Shown in pieces: positions 6,572 to 13,960 of a stretch of DNA of 13,960 nucleotides. The first letter of the stretch is position 1; the number at the start of each line of letters is the position of its first letter. The position numbers and the translations under genes are program-made. Source of the DNA: ANME-2 cluster archaeon (GTDB taxonomy: Archaea; Halobacteriota; Methanosarcinia; Methanosarcinales; Methanocomedenaceae); contig JAMJFV010000045.1 of the NCBI GenBank assembly GCA_023544495.1, positions 1-13,960 on the forward strand, read 5' to 3'. The notes under the pieces are model-generated. The model did not search any database, had not been told where the DNA came from, and worked only from the letters and a program-made list of their open reading frames with translations.

Positions 6572-8191
6572 ATGTATGTAATATCTCTTGACCTAGGAAC
6601 AAGTGGTTTTAGATCACAATTAATTGACCTTGAAAAGAAAGATACTATTAAAACCGTGGTAACAATGGGACATCCCCTGCCGGGGGGAAATGTGATGGAC
6701 CATCTTGACTTTGCCATTAACACAGGAGTTGATGTGGCGCATGGAATTATCATTGAGACTGTTGGGGTGATGCTGCAAAAGTTCGATGTTGATCCTGATA
6801 AGATCGAACGTATTGCAGTCTGTGGCAATCCGATCCAGCTTTCCCTGTTCCAGAATATTGAGATAAGGGATCTTGCATATGCCGGAAAGAGCAAGCAGGC
6901 TTCTTTGGGTGTGGAAAATGTCAATCGGGATGCAAGGATATTTGCGGCGAATGAGATATTTAAGGGTATTTTCGAGATGGGTAATTGCGAGATAATTATT
7001 CCTCCGGCTATCAAACATGAGATCGGGGCTGATGCTCTTGCAATGATGCTGGAGACCGATTTTATGGCTCAAAAAGAGCCGTGCCTTGTTACGGATTATG
7101 GTACGAACGCTGAGATGGCGCTTAAGATCGGAGACAAGATCATTACTGCGAGTGCTGCGGCAGGTCCGGCTATTGAGGGACAGGGCATTAGCTGCGGTAT
7201 GCTTGCAGGTCCGGGTGCTATTAGTGATGTTAATGTTGAGGGTGATTATTGGAGGCTTACTGTTATTGATAGCAGTATGAATCCTGCAAAGGGTCCGCTT
7301 GTTGATCCTGTGATGGGGAATGAGATCGAAGGTTCGGATATTGTGCCGAAAGGGATTACGGGTACGGGTGTGATATCGACGATCGCACTTGCCCTTAAGG
7401 AAGGTTTGATAGAAAAACTCCCTGAGCTGCCTAATGGGAGACTGGTACTTGGTCCGGGAATCACGATCACCGACAAGGATGTTGAGGAAGCGGGAAAGGC
7501 GATCGGTGCTATTCGGGCAGCACATATGACTCTTATTGTTGATTCCGGTTTGAAGTATGAGGACCTGAAGTATTCATACATGTCCGGTGCAACGGGGACT
7601 TATGTCGATGCGAATAAGGCAAGGCGCATCGGTTCGGTTCCTGATTTTTGCGAGAACATCATCCAGTTTGGGAATACATCCCTTGGCCTTGCAAGAAAGA
7701 TCGCTCTGGACAGGGCAAAACTTGATGAGGTTATCAAGATTGCACAAAAGATCAAAGCCGATCATCTGATGATGGCTTCGAGTGAAACTTTCAAGAACAT
7801 TTACATGTGCGAGCTCGCATCATGGCAAAATGGAATGCCAACCGAGATGTACGCCCAGATGCTTGAGATGTACAATCTCCCGGTGTATCCGAAAACCCTC
7901 ACAGATGTGAACATTGAAAAAAAAGTGGTCAGGGATATTGATGATGTGGGTTATCTCGGCCTTGATGTTGTGGCAGACATTGGGATTACTTTGGAAGCTC
8001 CTGTTGTAAAGTGCACATTATGCCACAAATGCGAAAAGGAATGCCCTGAAGATGCATTGGTCATAGTCGATAAAGACGGGGAGCGGTTTGTGAACATTGA
8101 CAGCCAGCAGTGTCTTGGTACGAGCTGTCGGCGGTGTGTTGTGGTGTGTCCTGAGCAGACGATGAATCATTCGTTGTTGAGGGTGAAGTGA
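6572..8191 (+). CDS. ramA: Corrinoid activation protein RamA
   Basis: ATP-dependent reductive activator of methylamine corrinoid proteins: it returns inactive Co(II) corrinoid to the methyl-accepting Co(I) form. The protein has 539 residues, as expected for RamA. The N-terminal part has the ATPase-like start MYVISLDLGTSGFR, followed by MGHPLPGGNVMDHLDFA, TDYGTNAEMALK, SAAAGPAIEGQGIS and MSGATGTYVDA. The C-terminal domain holds two [4Fe-4S] motifs: C481-x2-C484-x2-C487-x3-C491-P and the atypical C514-x4-C519-x2-C522-x3-C526-P. Start: the ATG at 6572 has AGGAG seven bases upstream and the RamA N-terminus; an earlier ATG at 6551 in the same frame lies before this site. It stands 24 bases behind pylD in the same direction, so it is probably part of the pyl transcript. 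Stop is TGA. Confidence 0.95.
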   Translation: MYVISLDLGTSGFRSQLIDLEKKDTIKTVVTMGHPLPGGNVMDHLDFAINTGVDVAHGIIIETVGVMLQKFDVDPDKIERIAVCGNPIQLSLFQNIEIRDLAYAGKSKQASLGVENVNRDARIFAANEIFKGIFEMGNCEIIIPPAIKHEIGADALAMMLETDFMAQKEPCLVTDYGTNAEMALKIGDKIITASAAAGPAIEGQGISCGMLAGPGAISDVNVEGDYWRLTVIDSSMNPAKGPLVDPVMGNEIEGSDIVPKGITGTGVISTIALALKEGLIEKLPELPNGRLVLGPGITITDKDVEEAGKAIGAIRAAHMTLIVDSGLKYEDLKYSYMSGATGTYVDANKARRIGSVPDFCENIIQFGNTSLGLARKIALDRAKLDEVIKIAQKIKADHLMMASSETFKNIYMCELASWQNGMPTEMYAQMLEMYNLPVYPKTLTDVNIEKKVVRDIDDVGYLGLDVVADIGITLEAPVVKCTLCHKCEKECPEDALVIVDKDGERFVNIDSQQCLGTSCRRCVVVCPEQTMNHSLLRVK

Positions 8192-8541
8192 GGGGGGGGC
8201 ATAGTAAATGTCATGCGTAATTACGGCTACGCTTTATCAAGGGCAGAGTGTTATTAACGCTGTTGGGCTAAATGAATGTGTGTTATCAAAGATTGAATGA
8301 GCGCGAGTCATGAAGACACTCGAAGATTTATGAGTGGCACGTCAATCATATGATGTCGTAATATATTTTCCGAATGCCCCATGTACTCAATCTCGAACTG
8401 CTTATTGAGGATGGTGAGTTCGACTATGCCGCTTGTCTGCTCTGGGATTCAAATGGCCTTTCCATTAAGGTTGCAAAAATATTGAAGTCTTGATCGTGTT
8501 GATCTGATCGAATAAAACCTTTGTTGAAATTACCCCTCAAG
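8192..8541. other. Convergent gap between ramA and the CobW-type gene
   Basis: A 350-base stretch without a convincing gene. An open frame at 8374-8493 on the plus strand (39 residues, begins MPHVLNLELL and ends KVAKILKS) has no ribosome site and a stop just upstream. It reads like the tail of a helical protein and could be a remnant, but I see no family match good enough to name. No clear terminator follows ramA on the plus strand. Confidence 0.4.
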
Positions 8542-8550
8542 TCAAAGGTT
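8511..8550 (-). terminator. Candidate hairpin terminator of the kinase-CobW pair
   Basis: Perfect eight-base arms AACCTTTG (8516-8523) and CAAAGGTT (8543-8550) enclose a 19-base loop. Read on the minus strand, the hairpin is followed by a T-rich tail (TTATT). The stop codon of the CobW-type gene lies in the upstream arm. The loop is long, so it may be weak; it could also act on transcripts arriving from ramA. Confidence 0.45.
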
Positions 8551-9678
8551 AGAGATATCGATCAATTGTTGGGTGTTGCATTGACTTTCTACTTTTTTGA
8601 TGTCGATACTCTCTTTTGTGAAAGATTCATGAATTGAATTTTCAACAAATTCTATTAATTCATCTTTTGGGACTTTTGCGACCGCAGACATGATTTTAAG
8701 TTTGCATTGGGTGTTTTTGTTTTTTTCAAATATATCGATCTGCGGGGAACCTTTGGAAGATGTCAGGCTGGCTTTTAGCATTTCATTCGGATAATCCATA
8801 GAGATCTTTATGTGGCCTATAAAATCGGGATTTGAATTTAAGTCTAAGTCTGAGTTTAAATTTAAGTTTAGAACTCTGTTCTTGACCTCTTCAAGGATAT
8901 TCTTTGATATTGTTGTGGCAATGTTCTGATTCAGATCCTGTGACAAAATATCGAACTCAGCCGAGTAAGTAGAGACCTCTGACATTTCGACCGAATTAAT
9001 TTTCTTTGAGATCTCGCCCTTTGTGCCATCATTCTCACTACTGTCTCCTGAAAGAAGAGACAGGAATGTTTGAAATTGTTCATCGTTATTCCTGGCTGAA
9101 AACTCAAGGATTTGGGTTTTGGGATTGATGTTTTTAACTGTAGCTCTTACATCTTTGATCCGGTCTTTGTCGGCTATATCGATCTTGTTAATACCTACAA
9201 TTTCGGCATCTTTTAACTGGGTAACAATGAATCTTGGGATCTGTTTGATCTCAGTATTAAATCGATCGCCATCCACAAGGTTCACAATTGGGGCAAAAGT
9301 CATGTATGGGATATCTGAAGTGTCCGCAATGTTCATCTGTGCGAGATCGTCCTTTATCTGCTTTGGGAATGCAATTCCCGTAGGTTCTATCAGTATAATA
9401 TCCGGTTTAACTTCCTTTGCAAGATTCGCCAACGTAAATTGCATATCGATCTTGAGGGTACAGCAGATGCATCCGCTTGTGAGTTCTTTTGCCTCGATCC
9501 CCAAGCTTGAGATCGTATCTTCATCAATCCCGATCTCACCGATCTCATTAACGATTATGGCTACCTTTTGTCCGGTTTCGCTCAGATGCTTTCCAACATT
9601 CAATATTGAAGTTGTTTTTCCGCTTCCAAGAAAACCGCCTATTATAATAATTTTTATTTTCATAAAACTCATTTTCAT
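8542..9678 (-). CDS. COG0523/CobW-family G3E GTPase, putative metallochaperone
   Basis: GTPase of the COG0523 group (CobW, zinc chaperones, nitrile hydratase activators), 378 residues, cytoplasmic. Visible motifs: Walker A GGFLGSGKTT (about 14-23), NEIGEIGID (44-52), the metal-binding signature G69-C-I-C-C73, LIEPTGIAFP (96-105) and the base-recognition motif NKID (164-167). The C-terminal half is diverged and has a low-complexity LN/LD run at about 270-284. In this family the GCxCC motif binds Zn(II) or Co(II); delivery of zinc or help to a corrinoid enzyme is an inference from the methyltransferase setting. Start is uncertain: ATGs at 9678, 9672 and 9663 are all in frame; the last gives the usual short N-terminus MKIKIIIIGGFLG. 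It lies 29 bases behind the histidine kinase gene, probably co-transcribed. Stop is TGA. Confidence 0.9.
   Translation of the reverse strand: MKMSFMKIKIIIIGGFLGSGKTTSILNVGKHLSETGQKVAIIVNEIGEIGIDEDTISSLGIEAKELTSGCICCTLKIDMQFTLANLAKEVKPDIILIEPTGIAFPKQIKDDLAQMNIADTSDIPYMTFAPIVNLVDGDRFNTEIKQIPRFIVTQLKDAEIVGINKIDIADKDRIKDVRATVKNINPKTQILEFSARNNDEQFQTFLSLLSGDSSENDGTKGEISKKINSVEMSEVSTYSAEFDILSQDLNQNIATTISKNILEEVKNRVLNLNLNSDLDLNSNPDFIGHIKISMDYPNEMLKASLTSSKGSPQIDIFEKNKNTQCKLKIMSAVAKVPKDELIEFVENSIHESFTKESIDIKKVESQCNTQQLIDISNL
8835..8871 (-). repeat. Degenerate six-base repeat in the CobW-type gene
   Basis: A period-six run of AAATTT/AAGTCT-like units encodes alternating Leu-Asn and Leu-Asp (LNLNLNSDLDLNSN). 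It lies between the GTPase domain and the C-terminal domain, keeps the frame, and looks like slippage expansion of a linker. Confidence 0.55.
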
Positions 9679-9707
9679 CCAACTATCTAATATCTACAAA
9701 CATATCG

Positions 9708-11393
9708 TCAGATGGGAATTTTCACATGAACCGTTGTCCCAACATCTTTTTCACTCTCTATCCATATCCTGCCATTATGCACCTCGATAATGTGTTTGGA
9801 TATATAGAGTCCTAGGCCGGTTCCACCATACTTGCGTGTAGTTGAAGCATCGATTTGATAAAATTTCTTAAACAGATTTGGCATAAACTCTTTTGCAATA
9901 CCAATTCCTGTGTCATTTACAGTTATATGCAGATTGCCATCTTCCTCGCTCGCAGTCAAGGTTACCTTGCCACCCGGGTTGGTGAATTTGATTGCATTGT
10001 CAACAAGACGGTTTAACATATTCGCTAATTTATCTTTATCTCCATTGATCAAAGGTAAATCGCCAGACACCTTTTTATCGATCGTCAGGCCCTTATTGTC
10101 GGCCATCAGTTTCATATCCACAATTGTATTCTCTATTATTTCAGAAATACTGACCCGGTCAAATGTGTATTCAACATTCCCGTGCTGTGCCTTAGTCATA
10201 TATAATAGCGATTCGATCAGATGTCTAAGTCTGTCTGAATTTCGAATAACCGTACTCAATGCTTTTTTCTGTTTATCATTAATTGTGCCCACAGTCTCGC
10301 CGTCAATAAGTTTAGTATAACCTATTATGGAAACAAGAGGTGTTTTGAGCTCATGGCTTATATTTGAGAGAAACTCATTTTTCATCTTATCAAGCGATCT
10401 TAGTTCCTCATTCGCCTCTGAAAGTTTATCCGAATTCTGTTTAAGTTCCGTGTTTGCTTTTGAAAGTTTATCTGCATATTTTTCAAGTTCATCCTTAGTC
10501 CGTTTTTGCTGGATAAGCTTCCACATCCCCTGCATAAGCAATGTCAGCTGGCGAACATCCGACTCATCATATTCATCGTCTTTATTCCCTACTCCTGCAA
10601 CAACTACAATCTTTTGACCATCAAATATCGGTGTGTTCATATGGCGTTTTATCTTTATGTGGTCTTTTGGATATCCTTTCTTGAAGGTGTTGGGGGCGGA
10701 GTAATCATTGATAATAATAGGTTTTCTTTGACGAATTCCTTCCCCCCAAAGTCCTGTAGTCTTCAGATCATAGACAATGGGTTTGTTCGCAGTTGCACAC
10801 TGTTTCATTGCACTTTTTGACCAGGAATGGAATGTGAGGACGTTTTCCTCTTCGTTCACGAATGCAAGATAGCCGATTTTACTTTTAGTAAGCCTGACTG
10901 CTTCTTCGCGAACAAAATTCGTGATCTCCTGTAATGAGGCTCCGCTCATTTGGTTAAGTTTCAAAAGTGCTTCGAGCCGTAACTCGTCAAGTTGCAATCC
11001 TTCTTCTGCTCTTTTGCGATCAGTGATATCAATAATGACTCCCTGATAATAATTTGTCACACCTCTTTCATCACGTCCAATATAAGATTGTTCAGTTACC
11101 CAGCGTGCTTCTCCGGATTTGGTCAGGATTCTATACTCGTGAGTAAGAGTTGTGCCCACTTTAGTAAATTCCAAAACCTCTGAGCGAAGCCTGTCTAGAT
11201 CATCCGGATGTACGATATCGGCATAATTAAGACGCCCTGATGTGAAATCCTCGGGGGTGTAGCCAAACTGTGTGACGTTTTCTGATACGAATTCCACGGG
11301 CCATTCATCACCTCCACCCCACAAAAAAGCAACGATCGAACTATTTTTGTAAATTTTAGCCAATATTTCCATGGATTCCAATTCATCGCTCAT
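9708..11393 (-). CDS. Cytoplasmic PAS-GAF sensor histidine kinase
   Basis: Sensor kinase of 561 residues without membrane segments, so it senses an internal signal. Domains in order: PAS with PAC (about 15-130, ending DITDRKRAEE), GAF (about 137-295, with TGLWGEGIRQRKPIIINDY), a short coiled coil with the repeated SKANTEL/SEANEEL motif (about 300-335), HisKA with phosphoacceptor H347 in SHELKTP, and HATPase with N466 (VDNAIKF), DTGIGIA, and GGTGLGLYISK. The only cysteine is C199 in the GAF domain (MKQC). Related methanogen PAS-GAF kinases such as MsmS bind haem through a GAF cysteine and control methyltransferase genes; whether C199 corresponds is not known. No response regulator lies in the window. 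The ATG at 11393 follows GGGGGA at six bases. The CobW-type gene follows directly. Stop is TGA. Confidence 0.93.
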   Translation of the reverse strand: MSDELESMEILAKIYKNSSIVAFLWGGGDEWPVEFVSENVTQFGYTPEDFTSGRLNYADIVHPDDLDRLRSEVLEFTKVGTTLTHEYRILTKSGEARWVTEQSYIGRDERGVTNYYQGVIIDITDRKRAEEGLQLDELRLEALLKLNQMSGASLQEITNFVREEAVRLTKSKIGYLAFVNEEENVLTFHSWSKSAMKQCATANKPIVYDLKTTGLWGEGIRQRKPIIINDYSAPNTFKKGYPKDHIKIKRHMNTPIFDGQKIVVVAGVGNKDDEYDESDVRQLTLLMQGMWKLIQQKRTKDELEKYADKLSKANTELKQNSDKLSEANEELRSLDKMKNEFLSNISHELKTPLVSIIGYTKLIDGETVGTINDKQKKALSTVIRNSDRLRHLIESLLYMTKAQHGNVEYTFDRVSISEIIENTIVDMKLMADNKGLTIDKKVSGDLPLINGDKDKLANMLNRLVDNAIKFTNPGGKVTLTASEEDGNLHITVNDTGIGIAKEFMPNLFKKFYQIDASTTRKYGGTGLGLYISKHIIEVHNGRIWIESEKDVGTTVHVKIPI

Positions 11394-11747
11394 TGTATTC
11401 CCCCAAACATTTTCACTAAAAAGTGTTCAAAAAAAATAACATCCCTGATTATTTCCATTTTATTCGGTGGCTGGATATGAAAAACTTTGATAACTCCAAT
11501 TAAATGATGTCCGCCATCAATATACCAGTGATGCTTTATCGAGATCATATTTTTTGTCGTTAATACTTATACATTTGTATTAGTCTGAAAATATTGTTAT
11601 TTATATGTTACCATTAGCATTATTAATAATTTAATAAAACACGATGCAAAAGACCTCATGATATTTTTCACCAAAACCAAAATAACCAAATAATATAAAT
11701 ACTAAAAAAACATATTTATTTTTGCACACAAAAGTGCAGATCAACGA
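11394..11747. other. Divergent region between the histidine kinase and pylT
   Basis: Very AT-rich and without a credible ORF. It should hold the minus-strand promoter of the kinase gene and the plus-strand promoter of pylT. Several AT boxes face each way (for example around 11565-11580 and 11605-11635), and none can be singled out for the kinase. Confidence 0.4.
11691..11702 (+). promoter_or_regulatory. Candidate TATA box of pylT
   Basis: TAATATAAATAC lies about 50 bases before the mature tRNA start, and a second AT box (CATATTTATT) sits at 11711-11720. A start about 25 bases after the first box would fall near 11725, at an inverted repeat TGCAC-ACAAAA-GTGCA (11723-11738) that would form a small hairpin in the 5' leader before processing. 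Pattern-based. Confidence 0.4.
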
Positions 11748-11819
11748 GGAAATCAGATCATGTTGATCAAATGGACTCTAAATCCGTTCAGCCGAGTTGA
11801 ATTCCCGGGGTTTCCGCCA
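11748..11819 (+). tRNA. pylT: tRNA-Pyl, anticodon CUA (pylT)
   Basis: Amber-decoding tRNA that PylS charges with pyrrolysine; 72 bases including an encoded CCA. It shows the special shape of tRNA-Pyl: a seven-base acceptor arm (GGAAATC with GGTTTCC, one T-G pair), a single base between acceptor and D stems, a four-base D stem (GATC/GATC) with a five-base loop lacking GG, a six-base anticodon stem (AATGGA/TCCGTT), loop CTCTAAA with CTA at 11778-11780, a three-base variable loop (CAG) and a seven-base T loop without TTC (TTGAATT). Oddities compared with Methanosarcina tRNA-Pyl from memory: A instead of U at position 8, and a G-to-A change in the T stem (CCGAG against CCCGG) that leaves one A-C mismatch. 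It is on the same strand as the pyl operon but about 9.5 kb from the pylS start. Confidence 0.95.
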
Positions 11820-11873
11820 ATATTTCTGTGTTCAATTATTATTGTGTGGAAGATTGCGTAATAATAAAATTGA

Positions 11874-11887
11874 TTTTTAACTTTTTA
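11874..11887 (+). terminator. Candidate T-rich terminator of pylT
   Basis: Two T runs (TTTTTAACTTTTT) lie 55 bases after the tRNA 3' end, without a needed hairpin. Archaeal RNA polymerase stops at such T tracts, so this is a fair place for the end of the pylT transcript. Confidence 0.4.
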
Positions 11888-12154
11888 GTATTTGCCCACT
11901 GGCCATAAGTGAAGGTTGATGTTTCGAGACAAGGTCAGATCCATCATTTTATGCATTCATATCAACTTTATATCATAGTCTACATGAAATGTGGTCAATG
12001 CTGTTGAATTTTAGATGTGCGGCTTTATGTCAATATCAGTTATAATGATTACAACTGCATTGTAACATAATAACGGCATTATAATTTAACAGAACGATTA
12101 TTTAAAACCTGATTAAATTAAGTAGTGATTGTTTTTTATTATTGTTCATATCGA

Positions 12155-12179
12155 CAATACACTATAATCCAATACACTA
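12155..12179. repeat. Short direct repeat CAATACACTA upstream of the sensor kinase
   Basis: The ten-base unit CAATACACTA occurs at 12155-12164 and 12170-12179, a spacing of 15 bases, and is followed by looser copies (ACACTATA, CTAATACAAC) up to about 12205. It lies in the expected promoter or leader of the sensor kinase and could be a tandem regulator site or simple slippage. Confidence 0.4.
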
Positions 12180-12232
12180 CACTATATACTACAATCTAAT
12201 ACAACACCCATATCAGATACGGTGAGATAACG

Positions 12233-13960
12233 ATGAAATTGAAGTGGGGAAACATTCCATTAAACGTTAAATTGACACTGTATATAGCCTTAGGTCTGAT
12301 ATTTGTACTTGCATCAACGACAGCAATAATCATATCCAATGTTACAGCACAAGAAGAAGAACTCGCCTACACTCAGGCAGTACAAATGGCTAGAAATCAT
12401 GCCAATGAATTTAATGGTGATATGAAATCGAATCAGGCTATTGCAAGAACTCTTGCAATTAGTATGAGTAATCATGAATTTGCTTCGAGGGAGGTGGTAA
12501 ATAACGTACTTAAAGAACTGCTAATAGCACAACCGCACCTGCTCGGCACATATGTCGCATATGAGCCAAATGCTTTCGATGGTAAAGATGAACTGTATAT
12601 AAATACCACCGGGCATGATTCAACAGGAAGATTCATCCCGTACTGGAACAAGATAGATGGGCCGATCGAACTTGATCCCCTTGCATTTTATGAAACTCTG
12701 GATTACTATCAGGGACCAAAGGAAAGAAAAAGTAGCATCCTGACCGAGCCATATTTTTATGATGGTGTCTTTATGGTCAGTTACGTATTTCCAGTAATGC
12801 AAGATGGGGAGTTTATAGGAATTGCCGGAGTGGATGTTTCCCTTAATTACCTCGATGAGGTCATAAGCGACATTAAATCTTTCGATACCGGTTATGCATT
12901 CATGACTGGAAATACAGGTATCCTCGTATCCCATCCATTCAAAAAAGACTGGATAGGAAAAAAAACACTTTATGATTTTGAAATTGAAGAGTTTTCTAAA
13001 GCGGCAGATGATATAAGAGAAGGGAAAAGCGGGCAGGTAGAAACTATCGACCCGGATACAGGTGAACCGGTAGTAGTATTCTACGAACCTACCAAAACAG
13101 GCAATTTTTCATTTGTACTGGTTGTTCCAAAAGAAGAAATGTTTGCAGGTGTCACTGCCATAAGCAATCAGTTAATGGTTATATCAGTAGCAGCGATATT
13201 TTTTATGACAGTGCTTTCTTATTTGATCTCATTATCTTTTACAACTCCTATCAAAAAGATCGTTTTTAATTTTAAGGGCATCACTTCAGATGCCGTAAAC
13301 GGAAAACTTGACTCCAGAGCAAATACTAATGTAGAGATAGATTTCAAAGAGATTCCAATTGGCCTAAACATGATATTGGATGCAGTCATTCAACCTATCC
13401 ATAATACCATCCGGCTGGCCAATGCACTTGCAGAAGGAAAGCTTAGTGAACGCTCGAATTTAAACGTAAAAGGAGAGTTTAAACAATTTACGGACACTCT
13501 TGATAATTTAGCAGAATCACTTGATACAATAATCAAAGATTCCAACATGGTGTTGACCGCAGTCCAGAACAACGACTTTTCACGAAAAGTAGAAGTGTAT
13601 GGAGAAGGAGATTTCAGGATACTGACAGAAGGTATTGAAAAAACAAGGAAAACTCTTTCGCAAATGATAGATGAACGTCAACGATCAGAGGAAATACGCA
13701 AAAAAGAGATACATCATCGTATAAAGAATAATTTGCAGGTAATTTCAAGCTTGCTTGATCTTGAATCTGATAAATTTGATGATGAAAAAGTCGTAGAGGC
13801 TTTTAGGGAAAGTCAGAACCGTGTAATATCTATGGCACTTATACACGAAGAACTCTATCAATCAAAGGATATGGTAAGTATCGATTTTTCCGATTATCTT
13901 GTAAAACTTATAAACGACCTATCATCATCCTATACAATTGAAAAAGAAAAGATCAAGATT
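12233..13960 (+). CDS. Membrane sensor kinase with Cache-like and HisKA_2 domains (3' end outside window)
   Basis: Partial gene: 576 codons are open to the window edge with no stop. The protein starts with a short cytoplasmic tail and a membrane segment (about 13-35), followed by a large outer domain (about 36-308) that resembles double Cache domains, with the motifs PYFYDGVFMVSYVFPV and GIAGVDVSL. A second membrane segment (about 314-336) precedes HAMP-like helical repeats (about 337-485, two similar copies around LANALAEGKLSER and LTAVQNNDFSRK). The H-box EIHHRIKNNLQVISSLL at about 492-508 is of the HisKA_2 type, with H495 as likely phosphoacceptor. The ATPase domain should lie beyond the edge. 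It probably senses an external small molecule; the ligand is unknown. Start: ATG with GGTGA seven bases upstream. No response regulator is visible. Confidence 0.9.
   Translation, partial: MKLKWGNIPLNVKLTLYIALGLIFVLASTTAIIISNVTAQEEELAYTQAVQMARNHANEFNGDMKSNQAIARTLAISMSNHEFASREVVNNVLKELLIAQPHLLGTYVAYEPNAFDGKDELYINTTGHDSTGRFIPYWNKIDGPIELDPLAFYETLDYYQGPKERKSSILTEPYFYDGVFMVSYVFPVMQDGEFIGIAGVDVSLNYLDEVISDIKSFDTGYAFMTGNTGILVSHPFKKDWIGKKTLYDFEIEEFSKAADDIREGKSGQVETIDPDTGEPVVVFYEPTKTGNFSFVLVVPKEEMFAGVTAISNQLMVISVAAIFFMTVLSYLISLSFTTPIKKIVFNFKGITSDAVNGKLDSRANTNVEIDFKEIPIGLNMILDAVIQPIHNTIRLANALAEGKLSERSNLNVKGEFKQFTDTLDNLAESLDTIIKDSNMVLTAVQNNDFSRKVEVYGEGDFRILTEGIEKTRKTLSQMIDERQRSEEIRKKEIHHRIKNNLQVISSLLDLESDKFDDEKVVEAFRESQNRVISMALIHEELYQSKDMVSIDFSDYLVKLINDLSSSYTIEKEKIKI

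Larger units (their letters stand above)
11820..12232. other. Intergenic region between pylT and the membrane sensor kinase
   Basis: No convincing ORF or second RNA gene. After the T-rich stop of pylT it contains a candidate TATA box (ATTTAAAA near 12100) and short direct repeats just before the kinase start. The rest is featureless AT-rich sequence. Confidence 0.4.

Noticed and set aside
6226..7525. Long minus-strand frames of 262 and 301 codons across pylD and ramA
   Set aside because: Both lie opposite genes identified beyond doubt and show no family motifs; they are antisense shadows.
9119..9790. Plus-strand frame of 223 codons opposite the CobW-type gene and kinase end
   Set aside because: It covers two genes with clear motifs on the other strand and has no ribosome site or domain of its own.
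1..13960. CRISPR arrays, insertion sequences and phage genes
   Set aside because: No regularly spaced repeats, no transposase or integrase motifs and no terminal inverted repeats were seen in any part of the window.

Overview
The window comes from a methylotrophic methanogenic archaeon, most likely a member of the Methanosarcinaceae. The evidence is a complete pyrrolysine (Pyl, amino acid 22) gene set, a gene for the corrinoid reductive activator RamA, a methylcobamide:coenzyme M methyltransferase of the MtaA/CmuA family, archaeal TATA-type promoters, Shine-Dalgarno sites of the GGTGAT type, and archaeal-style sensor kinases. Genus assignment is not possible from sequence reading alone.

Layout. 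At 183-1551, on the minus strand, a small cysteine-rich protein gene is followed by the mtaA-like gene. A 701-base AT-rich divergent region (1552-2252) separates them from the plus-strand run pylS-pylB-pylC-pylD-ramA (2253-8191). The pyl genes overlap or nearly touch; ramA follows after 24 bases. A gene-poor convergent gap (8192-8541) comes next. Then a minus-strand pair follows: a PAS-GAF histidine kinase (9708-11393) and a COG0523/CobW-type GTPase (8542-9678). At 11748-11819, on the plus strand, lies tRNA-Pyl (pylT, anticodon CUA), about 9.5 kb downstream of the pylS start rather than directly upstream of pylS as in the Methanosarcina arrangement I know. The window ends inside a second, membrane-bound sensor kinase (12233 to beyond 13960) with a Cache-like outer domain and a HisKA_2-type H-box.

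How the genes fit together. PylB, PylC and PylD make pyrrolysine from two lysines, PylS charges it onto tRNA-Pyl, and UAG codons in methylamine methyltransferase genes (outside this window) are read as Pyl. Those enzymes methylate corrinoid proteins. RamA reduces the corrinoid back to Co(I) when it is oxidised by accident, and MtaA/MtbA-type enzymes pass the methyl group to coenzyme M. The window therefore joins Pyl synthesis, Pyl decoding, corrinoid activation and a methyl-transfer enzyme, with sensor kinases nearby.

Most notable: (1) a short leader ORF with a strong purine-rich ribosome-binding site upstream of pylS ends in UAG, and readthrough would carry ribosomes across the pylS start, so it could be a pyrrolysine-sensing control; (2) pylT is separated from the pyl operon by opposite-strand genes; (3) this tRNA-Pyl has unusual bases; (4) none of the eight complete protein genes ends in TAG.
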